Below, piece by piece: positions 45,221 to 55,699 of a stretch of 64,000 bases of DNA. The DNA is from JAOXRU01 sp965247735 (lineage in GTDB: Bacteria > Bacteroidota > Bacteroidia > Flavobacteriales > Flavobacteriaceae). The notes under the pieces were generated by a model that was given only the letters and a program-made list of their open reading frames with translations, had not been told where the DNA came from and ran no database searches. The translations under genes and the position numbers were made by a program. How positions within the stretch are numbered: position 1 is the stretch's first letter; every line of letters begins with the position of its first letter. Where the stretch lies: contig CBDFHN010000002.1 in assembly GCA_965247735.1 (NCBI GenBank), positions 806,001 to 870,000 of the forward strand, read 5' to 3'.

Positions 45221-46726
45221 TTGAGTCAACTAAAAAAAGGGGCGATACTTAATTATCTCACCATAATCTTAACCAATGTGGTGGGGATAATCCTCACACC
45301 TATTATCATAAGAAAAATTGGTGATGCAGAATATGGAATTTACGCAACTATTGGTGCTTTAGTTGCAACTATTTCTGTTTTGGATTTTGGTCTCAACAAT
45401 ACAATAATTCGTTTTGTTGCCAAATATCGGGCAGAAAAAAACAAAAAAGAAGAGGAAAACTTCTTAGCAATAACTCTGTTGATTTACTTTTTCATTTCTA
45501 CAATAGTTGTTATTATTGGAACTTTGTTTTATAACGGGATCGATAGTTATTATAGTAATATGACTACAGAACAGTTAGAAATAGCAAAAAAAATGTTTAT
45601 TATTTTAATAGCTAATTTAGCAATTTCATTACCCGGCGGTACTTTCAAAGGAATTTGTCTCGGCTACGAACAATTTGTTTTTCCAAAAATAATTAATATC
45701 ATTAGATACATTTCAAGAGCACTTTTAATCATAACAATTCTTACTTTTGGGGGTAGAGCCATATCAATTGTAATTTTAGACACTATCCTTAATTTTATTA
45801 TTATTATTGCTACAATGATTTTTGTTTTCAAAAAATTAAAGGTAAAAATTAAGCTGCATCAATATAATTTTTCAAAATTAAAAACCATCTTCAGTTATTC
45901 ATTTTGGATTTTTGTTTACGCAATAGTAGCTCAATTTCAATGGAAAGCGGGACATATAGTTCTCGGAGGAATTACTGTTCCTGAAACACTTGCTATTTAT
46001 TCTGTAGGCTTAATGCTTGGTAGCTATTTTGGAGCTTTTTCATCAGCGCTAACAGGAGTATTTTTACCAAGGGCTACCCAAATGACAGTTGCCAAATCAT
46101 CGTCTAAAGAACTAACTGACCTAATGATAAAAATTGGACGCATTTCTTTTATTACTCTTATTTATATTTTAAGCGCGTTTATACTTTTTGGAAAACAATT
46201 TGTATTGCTATGGGTTGGAGAAACATACAGTCAAGCATGGTTAATTGCCCTCTTAATAATGTTTGCATATATAATACCACTTAGTCAAGGTTTTACAGGA
46301 CCTCTTATTGAGGCAAAAAACAAAGTTGCCTTTAAATCAATTGTGTATTTAATTACAATGGGACTAGGCACTATACTCGGCTACTTTCTTGCTTTAAAAC
46401 ACCAAGCACTAGGTATGGTTAGTGGCTCTATAATTGGCTGGGTTATAGCTCAGAACATAATGAACATATACTATATTAAAGTACTGAAACTAGATATCAT
46501 ACGCTTTTTTAAAGAATTATTTTCAAAAACAATCATCACCCTGCTTATTATAATCAGTTTTGGATTCTTTATCAATTATATTCCAGGAAATAATTGGTTT
46601 ATTTTTTTAATTAAATGCTCTGTTTACACTATTTTGTTTTCATTTATAATGTATAAATATGGTATGATTAATTACGAAAAAGATTTAGTTAGAAATGTTT
46701 TAAACAAATTATCAAAAAAAAGATAA
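45221..46726 (+). CDS. polysaccharide flippase (Wzx/MATE-like)
   Basis: 501 aa with about 12-14 hydrophobic segments. The N-terminal pattern GAILNYLTIILTNVVGIILTP and IGDAEYGIYATIGALVA are typical of Wzx/RfbX translocases. It flips undecaprenyl-linked repeat units across the inner membrane. The start is TTG at 45221 (SQLKKG following); no ATG fits upstream of the first helix. Fifty-six bp separate it from the dehydrogenase. Confidence 0.9.
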   Translation: MSQLKKGAILNYLTIILTNVVGIILTPIIIRKIGDAEYGIYATIGALVATISVLDFGLNNTIIRFVAKYRAEKNKKEEENFLAITLLIYFFISTIVVIIGTLFYNGIDSYYSNMTTEQLEIAKKMFIILIANLAISLPGGTFKGICLGYEQFVFPKIINIIRYISRALLIITILTFGGRAISIVILDTILNFIIIIATMIFVFKKLKVKIKLHQYNFSKLKTIFSYSFWIFVYAIVAQFQWKAGHIVLGGITVPETLAIYSVGLMLGSYFGAFSSALTGVFLPRATQMTVAKSSSKELTDLMIKIGRISFITLIYILSAFILFGKQFVLLWVGETYSQAWLIALLIMFAYIIPLSQGFTGPLIEAKNKVAFKSIVYLITMGLGTILGYFLALKHQALGMVSGSIIGWVIAQNIMNIYYIKVLKLDIIRFFKELFSKTIITLLIIISFGFFINYIPGNNWFIFLIKCSVYTILFSFIMYKYGMINYEKDLVRNVLNKLSKKR

Positions 46727-46730
46727 TACA

Positions 46731-47372
46731 ATGTACAAGCTAAGAACTTTTTTATGGAGGATACTGGGTATTGATTACGGTCATGCTTTAAAAATTCATG
46801 ATTATGTTTTTCTTGAAAACGATAAATTTTCGAAAATTGGACATAAAACCTATAATAATGGCGCTTTAGTATGGCGATGGACAGATGCCCTATTAACTAT
46901 TGGTAAATATTGTAGCATAGCTAACGATGTTAGGTTTATAGTTGATGAGGGATACCACAAAGCATCTCAAATCACTTCTTTTCCTTTAATTAATAATATT
47001 TTTAACAATGAAGAACTTTTACCTAGTGGAAAAAAGAAAGAAATATTTTTAAAAGAAATAAAACAAAAAGAAGGTATTACAATAGGTAATGATGTTTGGA
47101 TTGGTATGGGAAGTTATATTATGCCTGGAGTAACCATAGGAAACGGAGTAACTATAGGAACAAATTCTGTAGTAACAAAAGATATTCCTGATTACTGTAT
47201 TGTTGCAGGCTCTCCAGCAAGAATGATTAAGCTAAAATTTGACCCTAAAACAATTGAAAAGTTAAACAAAATGTCTTGGTGGAACTGGAATGATTCCGAA
47301 ATAAAATTAAGATCAGAAGACTTCTACCTATCAACAGAACACTTTTTAAAAAAATATGAGAACAAATACTAA
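46731..47372 (+). CDS. left-handed beta-helix O-acetyltransferase, CatB-like
   Basis: 213 aa. Hexapeptide repeats from about 118 (ITIGNDVWIGMGSYIMPGVT) with the loop FIVDEGYHKAS that carries the catalytic His of xenobiotic/CatB-type acetyltransferases, and the C-terminal DYCIVAGSPARMIK. It probably acetylates a sugar of the polymer using acetyl-CoA. It starts 4 bp after the flippase stop and overlaps the next glycosyltransferase by 17 bp. Confidence 0.88.
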   Translation: MYKLRTFLWRILGIDYGHALKIHDYVFLENDKFSKIGHKTYNNGALVWRWTDALLTIGKYCSIANDVRFIVDEGYHKASQITSFPLINNIFNNEELLPSGKKKEIFLKEIKQKEGITIGNDVWIGMGSYIMPGVTIGNGVTIGTNSVVTKDIPDYCIVAGSPARMIKLKFDPKTIEKLNKMSWWNWNDSEIKLRSEDFYLSTEHFLKKYENKY

Positions 47373-48570
47373 GAAAAAAATCCTCTTTGTTATTGATTCA
47401 CTGTCTTCTGGAGGGGCAGAAAAAAGTCTTATCACAGCCTTAAGTATCATAAACAAAGAAAAATACGCAATAGACCTGTTAACCTTTAAAAAAGGTGGAC
47501 TATATAGTGCTCTAATCCCAAATGAAATTATTAGTTTATCATCTCCAAATTATTTTAACTATCTTTCCAATGATAAAAAAAACATATCAAACTTTAAAAA
47601 AGCAAAATATCTCTTTTTCAAATATTCGTTTTCTACTACACTTAGATTACAAAAATTAACAGCAAAAATATTTCCGAAATACAGAATACATCCAGCACAA
47701 CTAAACTGGGTTTTCATAAAACCATGCCTTGACTCTTTAACAAAAGAATATGATTCAGCGATAGCCTATAGCCAAGGACTTCCAACTTATTTTGTCGCAA
47801 ACAAAGTAAATTCAAAAAATAAATTTTGTTGGATCAACACAAACTACAAACAAGCAAACTACACTCCTAAATTTGATTTACCTCATTATCTGAAATTCAA
47901 TAAAATCATAACGGTTTCTGAGATAAACTCAAAGATTTTCAAGCAGCTACAACCATCCGTATCACAAAAAGTTACTGTCATATATGATATACTCTGTTCT
48001 GACATAATTAAAAAAATGGCAAACGAGTCTAAAGGCTTTACTGATCATTTTAATGGATTAAAAATACTGACAATTGCTAGGCTAGCAGCACCAAAAGGAC
48101 ATAAAATGGCAATTGAAGCTGCTGCCATCATAAAAAACAAAAATATAAAGTTTAAGTGGTTTGCAATTGGTGATGGTGCTTTGTTATTAGAGTTAAAAAA
48201 ATTAGTAAAAAAATACAAACTTGAAAATCATTTCATTTTTCTAGGAACACACGCCAACCCTTACACCTTTTTAAAAGAATGTGACATATACTGCCAACCA
48301 TCACTATTTGAAGGATTTGGATTAGCAATCGCAGAAGCTAGAATATTATCAAAACCAATTGTAGCTACAAATTTTGAAATTGTTCATAACCAAATAACAA
48401 ACAAGCACAATGGGCTAATAGTTGACATGAATCCTAATGCAATAGCAGATGGTATTGAAGAGTTAATTAAAAACAAAGAACTGAAACAAAAAATTATTTC
48501 TAATCTAAAAAAAGAGGTGATTAGTAATGAATTTGAAATAAAAAAAATAGAAGAACTTCTTGACTCATAA
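47356..48570 (+). CDS. GT4-family glycosyltransferase
   Basis: 404 aa. N-terminal SLSSGGAEKSLITAL and the donor-site E-x7-E in PSLFEGFGLAIAEARILSKPI are standard GT-B/GT4 features. Cytoplasmic, membrane-associated. Donor and acceptor unknown. It overlaps the acetyltransferase by 17 bp, so the start is constrained. Confidence 0.9.
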   Translation: MRTNTKKKILFVIDSLSSGGAEKSLITALSIINKEKYAIDLLTFKKGGLYSALIPNEIISLSSPNYFNYLSNDKKNISNFKKAKYLFFKYSFSTTLRLQKLTAKIFPKYRIHPAQLNWVFIKPCLDSLTKEYDSAIAYSQGLPTYFVANKVNSKNKFCWINTNYKQANYTPKFDLPHYLKFNKIITVSEINSKIFKQLQPSVSQKVTVIYDILCSDIIKKMANESKGFTDHFNGLKILTIARLAAPKGHKMAIEAAAIIKNKNIKFKWFAIGDGALLLELKKLVKKYKLENHFIFLGTHANPYTFLKECDIYCQPSLFEGFGLAIAEARILSKPIVATNFEIVHNQITNKHNGLIVDMNPNAIADGIEELIKNKELKQKIISNLKKEVISNEFEIKKIEELLDS

Positions 48571-48580
48571 CCTGATAAAA

Positions 48581-49693
48581 ATGAAAATAAAAACAATAAC
48601 CTGCCATGAAGTTTACAACCATGGTGCAAGTCTTCAAGAATATGCACTACTAACTTATCTAGAAGAACAAGGTCATAATGCTGAAACAATACATTATAAA
48701 CCTCATTTCTTAAGCAATCATTTTAAATTATGGCTTGTTTCAAACCCTACATTCAATAAAAACATCATACTCCGTTTTATATATAGAGTTTTAAAACTCC
48801 CTAAACGTTTGGTTAATCTAAAACGTAAAAAGTGTTTTGATGATTTTTCAAACAAATACATCAAAACTACAACTAAACTTTATAAGACTAATGACGATCT
48901 TAAAAAGAATTTGCCAGAAGCTGATGCTTATATATGTGGTAGTGATCAAATTTGGAATTCTTTTTTTGAAAATGGAAAAGACCCTTCATTTTACTTGGAT
49001 TTTGTTCCTGACAACAAGTTAAAGCTATCATATGCAGCAAGTTTCGCTATAGACCAACTAGAAGAAAAAATAAAACCCTTTGTTAAAGAAAAAATAAGTA
49101 GACTTAATTACGTCTCTGTAAGAGAATCTTCTGGAAAAAAAATACTGGAAGATTTGGGACTAACAAATGCCCATCAAGTACTAGATCCTGTATTTTTATT
49201 AAATCCAACTAGTTGGGAAGACCTAGAAGATAATAGTATCGAAAAAAACAAATATATATTTATATATGATTTTGACTCCAACCCAATTATTAAACAAATG
49301 GCCCTACAATTAAAAAAAGATAACGGCTGGGATATTATTACCGTTAATGAATTAATTAATTATGCTGACAAAAATTACTTTTTAAAAGGACCAGATAAAT
49401 TTTTAACGCTCCTGAAAAATGCAAGTTTTGTTATTTCTAATAGTTTCCATGCAGTTGCTTTTTCAATTATTTTTCAAAAAGACTTTGTTGTATTTAATAG
49501 ATCTTACAAAATTAATACTCGCATGCGAGATTTATTAAAATCCATTGACCTCGAACAATTACTTATTTTAAATGAAGGTATGGCGCAAAAACATCAAATT
49601 AATGATGTTAATTTTTCTCCTGTAAAAGAAAAATTGGATACACTAATAATCAACTCTAAAGCATATTTAAACAATGCTTTAAAACAAAAATAA
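48581..49693 (+). CDS. polysaccharide pyruvyl transferase-family protein
   Basis: 370 aa from the ATG at 48581; the earlier ATG at 48560 lies inside the previous gene. Opening TITCHEVYNHGASLQEYAL, AYICGSDQIWNS, and FVISNSFHAVAFSIIF match the PS_pyruv_trans (CsaB/WcaK) family, which adds a pyruvate ketal to a sugar from phosphoenolpyruvate. A pyruvylated polymer would be acidic; some family members act on other donors. Confidence 0.88.
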   Translation: MKIKTITCHEVYNHGASLQEYALLTYLEEQGHNAETIHYKPHFLSNHFKLWLVSNPTFNKNIILRFIYRVLKLPKRLVNLKRKKCFDDFSNKYIKTTTKLYKTNDDLKKNLPEADAYICGSDQIWNSFFENGKDPSFYLDFVPDNKLKLSYAASFAIDQLEEKIKPFVKEKISRLNYVSVRESSGKKILEDLGLTNAHQVLDPVFLLNPTSWEDLEDNSIEKNKYIFIYDFDSNPIIKQMALQLKKDNGWDIITVNELINYADKNYFLKGPDKFLTLLKNASFVISNSFHAVAFSIIFQKDFVVFNRSYKINTRMRDLLKSIDLEQLLILNEGMAQKHQINDVNFSPVKEKLDTLIINSKAYLNNALKQK

Positions 49694-50803
49694 ATGTCTA
49701 AAATAGTCTATATTACAAATGGAGTATCTGGACCAGGAGGTTTAGAAAGAGTACTTTCTATTAAGGCAAGTTACTTTTCAGATACCATGCATCATGATGT
49801 TCATATAATAACTTTAAACAGTACTAACTCTGAATTGTTTTATAATTTTAGTAAATCTATTATTTTTCATAATATAAGAGCAAGTGGCAATCCAATTACT
49901 TACATAAAACAATATAGAAGCAGACTAAAAAGTAGTATAAAAAAAATACACCCAGATGTTATATGCGTTTGCGATGATGGGCTTAAAGGCCTATTATTAC
50001 CATATATTATTGGAAAAAGGTGTCCAATGATATATGAAAGACATGTATCAAAAAATATAGAAATAAAAAAGGGTGCCACCACTTTCTTGGACAAGATTAA
50101 ACATAAAGTCACTTTCAAACTAATGAATATGGGAGCTGCTAAATATAATGCTTTTGTTGTACTAACTAATGGGAACACCAAAGAATGGCAGCTAAAAAAC
50201 ATGCAGGTAATACCTAATCCGTTATCTTTTTTTCCTAAAAAAGAATCATTAAGTAAGCTAAAAAATAAAAAAGTTTTAGCTGTTGGTAAACAAAGTTACC
50301 AAAAAGGATATGATAGACTTTTGCAAAGTTGGAAAATAGTATATAAAAAACACCCAGATTGGGAACTAGATATCTATGGAACAATAAGTAAAAAAGAAAA
50401 CTTACCTGCCCTTGCAAAAGAGTTTGGGATAGAAAAAAACATTAATTTTTATGAACCTATAAAAAATATAGCAGCAAAATACAAAGAAGCATCTATTTAC
50501 GTGATGTCATCTAGGTATGAAGGTTTTGGCATGGTATTAACAGAAGCAATGGCTTACGGTGTCCCATGTGTTTCTTATGACTGTCCACACGGTCCTTCTG
50601 ACATTATAACTTCTGAAAAAAACGGTCTTTTAATATCCAATAATAATATTAAAGAATTAAGCAAAGGACTCTTAACTCTTATTGAAGATGAAGGTAAACG
50701 TAAAAAAATGGGAGAAGAAGCAAGACAAGCTGTACATAGATATACAATAGAAAAAATTGCATCACAATGGGATACTTTATTTAAAAAACTAATACAACAA
50801 TAA
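49694..50803 (+). CDS. GT4-family glycosyltransferase (first of a tandem pair)
   Basis: 369 aa. GPGGLERVLSIKASYFS near the start and SRYEGFGMVLTEAMAYGVPC with the E-x7-E donor motif, followed by SYDCPHGP. The next gene is a clear paralogue (GGIERVLSIKANYFA, SYDCPHGP), so the pair arose by duplication. The stop and next start abut directly. It adds a sugar to the lipid-linked unit. Confidence 0.9.
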   Translation: MSKIVYITNGVSGPGGLERVLSIKASYFSDTMHHDVHIITLNSTNSELFYNFSKSIIFHNIRASGNPITYIKQYRSRLKSSIKKIHPDVICVCDDGLKGLLLPYIIGKRCPMIYERHVSKNIEIKKGATTFLDKIKHKVTFKLMNMGAAKYNAFVVLTNGNTKEWQLKNMQVIPNPLSFFPKKESLSKLKNKKVLAVGKQSYQKGYDRLLQSWKIVYKKHPDWELDIYGTISKKENLPALAKEFGIEKNINFYEPIKNIAAKYKEASIYVMSSRYEGFGMVLTEAMAYGVPCVSYDCPHGPSDIITSEKNGLLISNNNIKELSKGLLTLIEDEGKRKKMGEEARQAVHRYTIEKIASQWDTLFKKLIQQ

Positions 50804-51925
50804 ATGAGAATTGTTTTTCTTATAGATCAGGTATTTTTACATGGTGGCATAGAAAGAGTGCTTTCTATAAAGGCAAACTATTTTGCTTCAGACCCTACCA
50901 ATGAAGTACATGTCGTAACAACAGAGCAACAAGAAAAAGCACCTTGTTACGACTTTAATACAAAAGTAAACTTTACAGATATCAATATTAAATACGTAAG
51001 GAACAAGTCATATTTTCACCCTAAAAATTTACTAAAACTACCTAGTCATATATATAAAATAAAAACGTTTTTAAAAAAAACAAATCCTGATATTGTTATT
51101 GTCTGTAGCCATAGTACAGATACCTATTTTATACCTTTTATTGTAAAACATATTCCAAAAATAAAAGAATTTCATTATTCTAAATCTATAGAAAAAACAA
51201 AACGTAATGATTCTAAAAATAACTTTAAAAAATTATTTTTAGAATTTACAGATTATGTAGAAACAAAATATGATAAACTGGTTGTTTTAAACAAAGATGA
51301 ACAAACTTATTATAAGTCTCAAAATACTCTAGTAATACCAAACCCTTTGACTTTTTCTAGTATAGAAAAATCTAAATTAAGCAATAAAATAGTAATAGCT
51401 GCTGGTAGAATTGCTCCTGTAAAAGGTTTTGAAGACCTAATTGACATATGGGAACTAGTATCCCTAAAAAACACAGAGTGGGAGCTACATATCTATGGAG
51501 AAGGGCTAAAACAATATACGGATGAATTACAACAAAAAATTGAATCAAAAAAACTAAACAAAACGATTATACTTAAGGGAGCTACAAAAAACATCAAAAG
51601 CAAAATGTTAAATGCTTCAATTTATGCAATGACTTCTCATAATGAATGTTTTCCTTTAGTATTACTAGAAGCACAAGCTTGTGGTCTACCTATTATATCT
51701 TACGATTGTCCGCATGGACCCAAAAACATTATTTCAAAAAATACCGGATTATTAATTGAACAATACAACAAACAAGAATTTTCCGACAATCTATTATCAC
51801 TCTTTAAAAACCATGAATTTATGTCTTCTTTAGGTAACAATGCTAAAGAAAACGCAAAAAAATATACACTTAATAAAGTAATGCAAAAATGGGTAGATTT
51901 ATTTGAAACATTAAAACCAAACTAA
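50804..51925 (+). CDS. GT4-family glycosyltransferase (second of a tandem pair)
   Basis: 373 aa. HGGIERVLSIKANYFA, AAGRIAPVKGFEDLI and SHNECFPLVLLEAQACGLPI (E-x7-E, with C in the usual EG position) followed by SYDCPHGP. Paralogue of the upstream gene with no gap between them. Specificity has probably diverged, since the ends of the N-terminal domains differ. Confidence 0.9.
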   Translation: MRIVFLIDQVFLHGGIERVLSIKANYFASDPTNEVHVVTTEQQEKAPCYDFNTKVNFTDINIKYVRNKSYFHPKNLLKLPSHIYKIKTFLKKTNPDIVIVCSHSTDTYFIPFIVKHIPKIKEFHYSKSIEKTKRNDSKNNFKKLFLEFTDYVETKYDKLVVLNKDEQTYYKSQNTLVIPNPLTFSSIEKSKLSNKIVIAAGRIAPVKGFEDLIDIWELVSLKNTEWELHIYGEGLKQYTDELQQKIESKKLNKTIILKGATKNIKSKMLNASIYAMTSHNECFPLVLLEAQACGLPIISYDCPHGPKNIISKNTGLLIEQYNKQEFSDNLLSLFKNHEFMSSLGNNAKENAKKYTLNKVMQKWVDLFETLKPN

Positions 51926-51927
51926 AT

Positions 51928-52497
51928 ATGAGAACTATATTCTTAAATATATATAAATTATTCTTACTACCACATTTAATTCTCTATTGGTCAAGTGAGA
52001 ACAAAAAAATAATAAATAAAGATTTAGAACGTTGGGCAATTTCTAAAAATATACACAAAGGGAAATACTCACTACTATTACAGTTTTTAGCTGAATCACC
52101 AGATTTTAGAACTTTATTTTATTTTAGAACAAGAAACATAACCACACATTTACTTAACCTATATTGTAAAAAACAAATAAATTTCACTATCGATTCCACT
52201 ACAAAACTCGGCGGTGGAGTATTAACTGGACATCCATATTCGACAATACTTAACGCAAATAGCATTGGAGATAATTTTTATGTAAACCACTTAGTTACTG
52301 TTGGCGAAGTAAACGGAAAAAGACCTACCATTGGAGATAACGTGTCTATTTATACAGGTGCCATTGTTATTGGCGGTATAACTATAGGTAATAATGTAAG
52401 TATTGGTGCTGGAAGTGTAGTGGTAAAAAACGTGCCAGATAACGCTGTAGTTGTCGGAAACCCTGGTAAAGTTATTAAACAAAACACACCCTTATAA
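51928..52497 (+). CDS. serine-acetyltransferase-like O-acetyltransferase
   Basis: 189 aa. An N-terminal helical region precedes hexapeptide repeats: LGGGVLTGHPYSTILNAN, NFYVNHLVTVGEV with the catalytic-type His, and a NAVVVGNPGKVIK cap. CysE-type fold, used in such loci to acetylate a sugar. The gene is 2 bp after the tandem glycosyltransferases. Confidence 0.88.
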   Translation: MRTIFLNIYKLFLLPHLILYWSSENKKIINKDLERWAISKNIHKGKYSLLLQFLAESPDFRTLFYFRTRNITTHLLNLYCKKQINFTIDSTTKLGGGVLTGHPYSTILNANSIGDNFYVNHLVTVGEVNGKRPTIGDNVSIYTGAIVIGGITIGNNVSIGAGSVVVKNVPDNAVVVGNPGKVIKQNTPL

Positions 52498-52507
52498 ACA
52501 TTAATTA

Positions 52508-53596
52508 ATGAATACACTCATTCCAATTGAAATATATTATGACCTATACATAAACCTATGCTTATTCTTAGTCCTTTGTACGTTACTGCATACATTTGTA
52601 CTAAAATTAGATGAAAATAAAAACTTAGTATTTATAAATTTTTGTGGATACACATTATTAACATTTCTTATACTTTATATTGGTCAAAGGCAGATCAGTA
52701 GCATGTTTGGTGATACAGTTAACTATAATCGTACATTTATCAGCTATCAAAATGGAATTCAAATTAGTGAAACAGTTGGAGATTATGGTTGGCACTTATT
52801 TATGAAAGGAGCTTCACAGATAATGTCTATACACACCTTTTTAACAATATGTGCTTTTATTTACATTTTCCCTTTATATAGAATATCTAAAGCATTTTTT
52901 AAAGAGTATTGGTTTTATGCCTTTTTAATGTTTGTTCTTTCTTTTTCTTTTTGGAGTTATGGTGTTAATGGAGTTAGAAACGGAGCAGCAGCATCTTTAT
53001 TTTTATGGGGTATCAGTTACCATAGAAAAAAAGTAGTGATGGCTATATTTTTCTTTTTTGCAATACAATTTCACAAAACCTTATTGCTCCCAATTATTGC
53101 CTATATAATTACATATTTCTATAATAAACCTAAAATTTATCTTAGATTTTGGATAGTCTGTATACCTCTATCGTTAATAATGGGAGGGTTTTGGATAACC
53201 TTGTTTACAAGTCTTGGTTTTGGCGATGATCGATTGACTGGTTACCTAACTGGAGAAGCTGAGGTAAATAGTGGATTTAGATGGGATTTTATTTTCCATA
53301 GTGCCTTTGCTGTTTTTGCTGGATGGTATTTTATTTTTAAGAAAAAATTTAAAGATCAGTTATACTTTCAGCTATTTAACACCTATTTAATTTGTAATGG
53401 TTTTTGGATTCTAATTATTCGTGCCAATTATTCCAATAGATTTGCTTATTTATCCTGGTTTATGATGGCTATCATTATTATCTATCCATTACTTAAACAA
53501 AACTTTTTTAAAAACCAGCATTTAATGATTGGAAAAATAATACTTGTATATTTTTCCTTTACATATTTAATGTACTTTGTTTATTACGCTAAATAA
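52508..53596 (+). CDS. EpsG-family polysaccharide polymerase (Wzy-like)
   Basis: 362 aa with about ten hydrophobic segments. A GDTVNYNRTF loop after the second helix and SFSFWSYGVNGVRNGAAASLFLWG in the middle are characteristic of EpsG proteins. As the only polytopic protein in the locus apart from the flippase, it is the best candidate for the polymerase that joins repeat units in the periplasm. Confidence 0.85.
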   Translation: MNTLIPIEIYYDLYINLCLFLVLCTLLHTFVLKLDENKNLVFINFCGYTLLTFLILYIGQRQISSMFGDTVNYNRTFISYQNGIQISETVGDYGWHLFMKGASQIMSIHTFLTICAFIYIFPLYRISKAFFKEYWFYAFLMFVLSFSFWSYGVNGVRNGAAASLFLWGISYHRKKVVMAIFFFFAIQFHKTLLLPIIAYIITYFYNKPKIYLRFWIVCIPLSLIMGGFWITLFTSLGFGDDRLTGYLTGEAEVNSGFRWDFIFHSAFAVFAGWYFIFKKKFKDQLYFQLFNTYLICNGFWILIIRANYSNRFAYLSWFMMAIIIIYPLLKQNFFKNQHLMIGKIILVYFSFTYLMYFVYYAK

Positions 53597-53602
53597 TACC
53601 AT

Positions 53603-54487
53603 ATGAAAACTATTACGATATTTACACCAACTTACAACCGTGCATATTGCTTAGATCAAGTATACCAAAGCTTGATACAACAAACAAATCAAGATTTTAT
53701 ATGGTTAGTCATTGATGATGGCTCTACAGACAATACCAAAGAACTAGTAGACAATTGGATTGTAGATAAAAAAATTGAAATTCAATATCATTATCAAAAA
53801 AATACAGGTATGCATGGTGGTCACAATGCAGCTTACGCTCTTATCACAACAGAATTAAATGTCTGTATAGATAGCGATGACTATATGCCTACAAATGCTA
53901 TAGAGAAGATACTACTCTACTACCCTAACATAAAAGGCAATCCAAAATACGCAGGTTTGGTAGCCTTAGATGCAGACAAAACCGGAAAGATTATCGGAAC
54001 TAAAATTCCTGACTCTATAAAGGAAACTACCTTATCTGATATCTATAACAAGCATAAAGTTAAAGGCGACAAAAAACTAGTTTATAAAACTGCTATTTTA
54101 AAAAAATATCCTAATTATCCAATATTTAAAGGAGAAAAATTTGTTCCTTTAGGCACACTTTATTTGATGATTGATCAAGACTACAAACTAAAACCTATAA
54201 ATGAGGTGTTGTGTATCGTTGAATATCTAGAAGATGGTTCATCGAAAAATATACTAAAACAATACAAAAAAAACCCAGAAGGTTTTCTTTACTCAAGAAC
54301 AATAGAAATGGTACACTCTAATAATCCCTGGTACACATTTACTAGAGCAATGCATTACATTTCTTCAAGCATCTTCTTAAAAAGGTTTAATGTACTAAAA
54401 AATAACCCTAAAAAAATAATTACATTTTTTGCACTCCCTTTTGGAATATTAATGCACACGTATATCTTATTTAAAATAAAAAAATGA
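53603..54487 (+). CDS. GT2-family glycosyltransferase
   Basis: 294 aa. GT-A fold: FTPTYNRAY at 7-15, IDDGSTDNT at 37-45 and the metal-binding CIDSDDYM near 88-95. A C-terminal hydrophobic tail (FFALPFGILMHTYILF) may anchor it. It overlaps the next glycosyltransferase by 4 bp. Donor sugar unknown. Confidence 0.9.
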   Translation: MKTITIFTPTYNRAYCLDQVYQSLIQQTNQDFIWLVIDDGSTDNTKELVDNWIVDKKIEIQYHYQKNTGMHGGHNAAYALITTELNVCIDSDDYMPTNAIEKILLYYPNIKGNPKYAGLVALDADKTGKIIGTKIPDSIKETTLSDIYNKHKVKGDKKLVYKTAILKKYPNYPIFKGEKFVPLGTLYLMIDQDYKLKPINEVLCIVEYLEDGSSKNILKQYKKNPEGFLYSRTIEMVHSNNPWYTFTRAMHYISSSIFLKRFNVLKNNPKKIITFFALPFGILMHTYILFKIKK

Positions 54488-55572
54488 AAATTCTTCAATT
54501 AATAAACAGCTTACAAACTGGTGGAGCAGAAAAGTTACTATTGGAATCTATACCTCTTTTTAACCAAAATGAAGATATATCTGTGGATTTAGCAATACTA
54601 AATAACGCTAAAGCTCCTTTCTTAAAACAATTACAAAAAGACAATTCATTACAAATATTTATCCTATCAAAAAAAAATCCCTACAACCCAATTCACATAA
54701 TAAAAATAATTTCTTTACTAAAAAGATATGACATAGTACATGTCCATCTATTTCCTAGTTTATATTGGGCATCTCTTGCTAAACTATTTAGTTTCTCTAA
54801 AACAAAACTAATTTACACAGAACACAATACATCTAATAGAAGAAGAAATAAATTAGTTTTTAAAATATTAGATAAATTAATATATTCTCTATACTCAAAA
54901 ATCATAACAATATCGCCAGATGTAGAAAAAGGAATTAAAGGTCACCTTAATTTTAAAGAACAAAAATTTGAATTAATACAAAATGGAGTTAATATTAAAA
55001 ATATTAAAAACGAAACTCCATACTTAAAACATGAGCTAACAGAAGAGATATCCGAAAATAATAAAATATTGGTTCAGGTTTCTTCTTTTACAAGTCAAAA
55101 AGATCAAGAAACTTTAATAAAATCTCTTCAATTATTAAATTCAGACATCGTTTTATTATTAATAGGAGATGGTCCACTTAAGGCTAGTTGTAAAAAATTA
55201 GTAGAAGGGTTACAACTCACAGATAGGGTCTTTTTCCTAGGTATACGCATGGATGTACCAAAAATTTTAAAAACTGCAGACATTGTTATTTTATCCTCAC
55301 ATTACGAAGGCCTATCTTTAGCTTCTATAGAAGGTTTAGCATCTGGAAAACCATTTATAGCTTCTGATGTTCCTGGATTAAAAGATATTGTGAAAGGCGC
55401 TGGCCTATTATTTCCTGATAAGGACTTTAAAATGTTATCTAAACACATTAATGATCTATTAAACAACAAAAGCTATTACAATAAAATAGCCCTTAAATGT
55501 ATTGATAGAGCAGATAAGTATGATATAAAAAACACAATAGAAAAACAAGTAACATTATACCGAACACTATAA
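54484..55572 (+). CDS. GT4-family glycosyltransferase
   Basis: 362 aa. SLQTGGAEKLLLES at the start, VSSFTSQKDQETLIKSL, and donor motif SHYEGLSLASIEGLASGKP (E-x7-E). Last gene of the first plus-strand run; an inverted repeat that can stop transcription follows. Linked to the GT2 gene by a 4-bp overlap. Confidence 0.9.
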   Translation: MKILQLINSLQTGGAEKLLLESIPLFNQNEDISVDLAILNNAKAPFLKQLQKDNSLQIFILSKKNPYNPIHIIKIISLLKRYDIVHVHLFPSLYWASLAKLFSFSKTKLIYTEHNTSNRRRNKLVFKILDKLIYSLYSKIITISPDVEKGIKGHLNFKEQKFELIQNGVNIKNIKNETPYLKHELTEEISENNKILVQVSSFTSQKDQETLIKSLQLLNSDIVLLLIGDGPLKASCKKLVEGLQLTDRVFFLGIRMDVPKILKTADIVILSSHYEGLSLASIEGLASGKPFIASDVPGLKDIVKGAGLLFPDKDFKMLSKHINDLLNNKSYYNKIALKCIDRADKYDIKNTIEKQVTLYRTL

Positions 55573-55656
55573 AAAAATTATACATTAAGCCATTAGACCT
55601 CTAATCATCTACTCACAATAGCATCAGGTATAATAATAATAATCATTAAAAAACTT

Positions 55657-55694
55657 ACTAAAAAAGCCTAGGATAAAAACTAAGCTTTTTTAGT
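55657..55694. terminator. bidirectional terminator
   Basis: 15-nt arms at 55657-55671 and 55680-55694 with one mismatch and an 8-nt A-rich loop; the arms carry A6/T6 runs, so a U tract exists on both strands. It separates the plus glycosyltransferase run from the convergent beta-helix gene. Confidence 0.75.
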
Positions 55695-55699
55695 GAATA

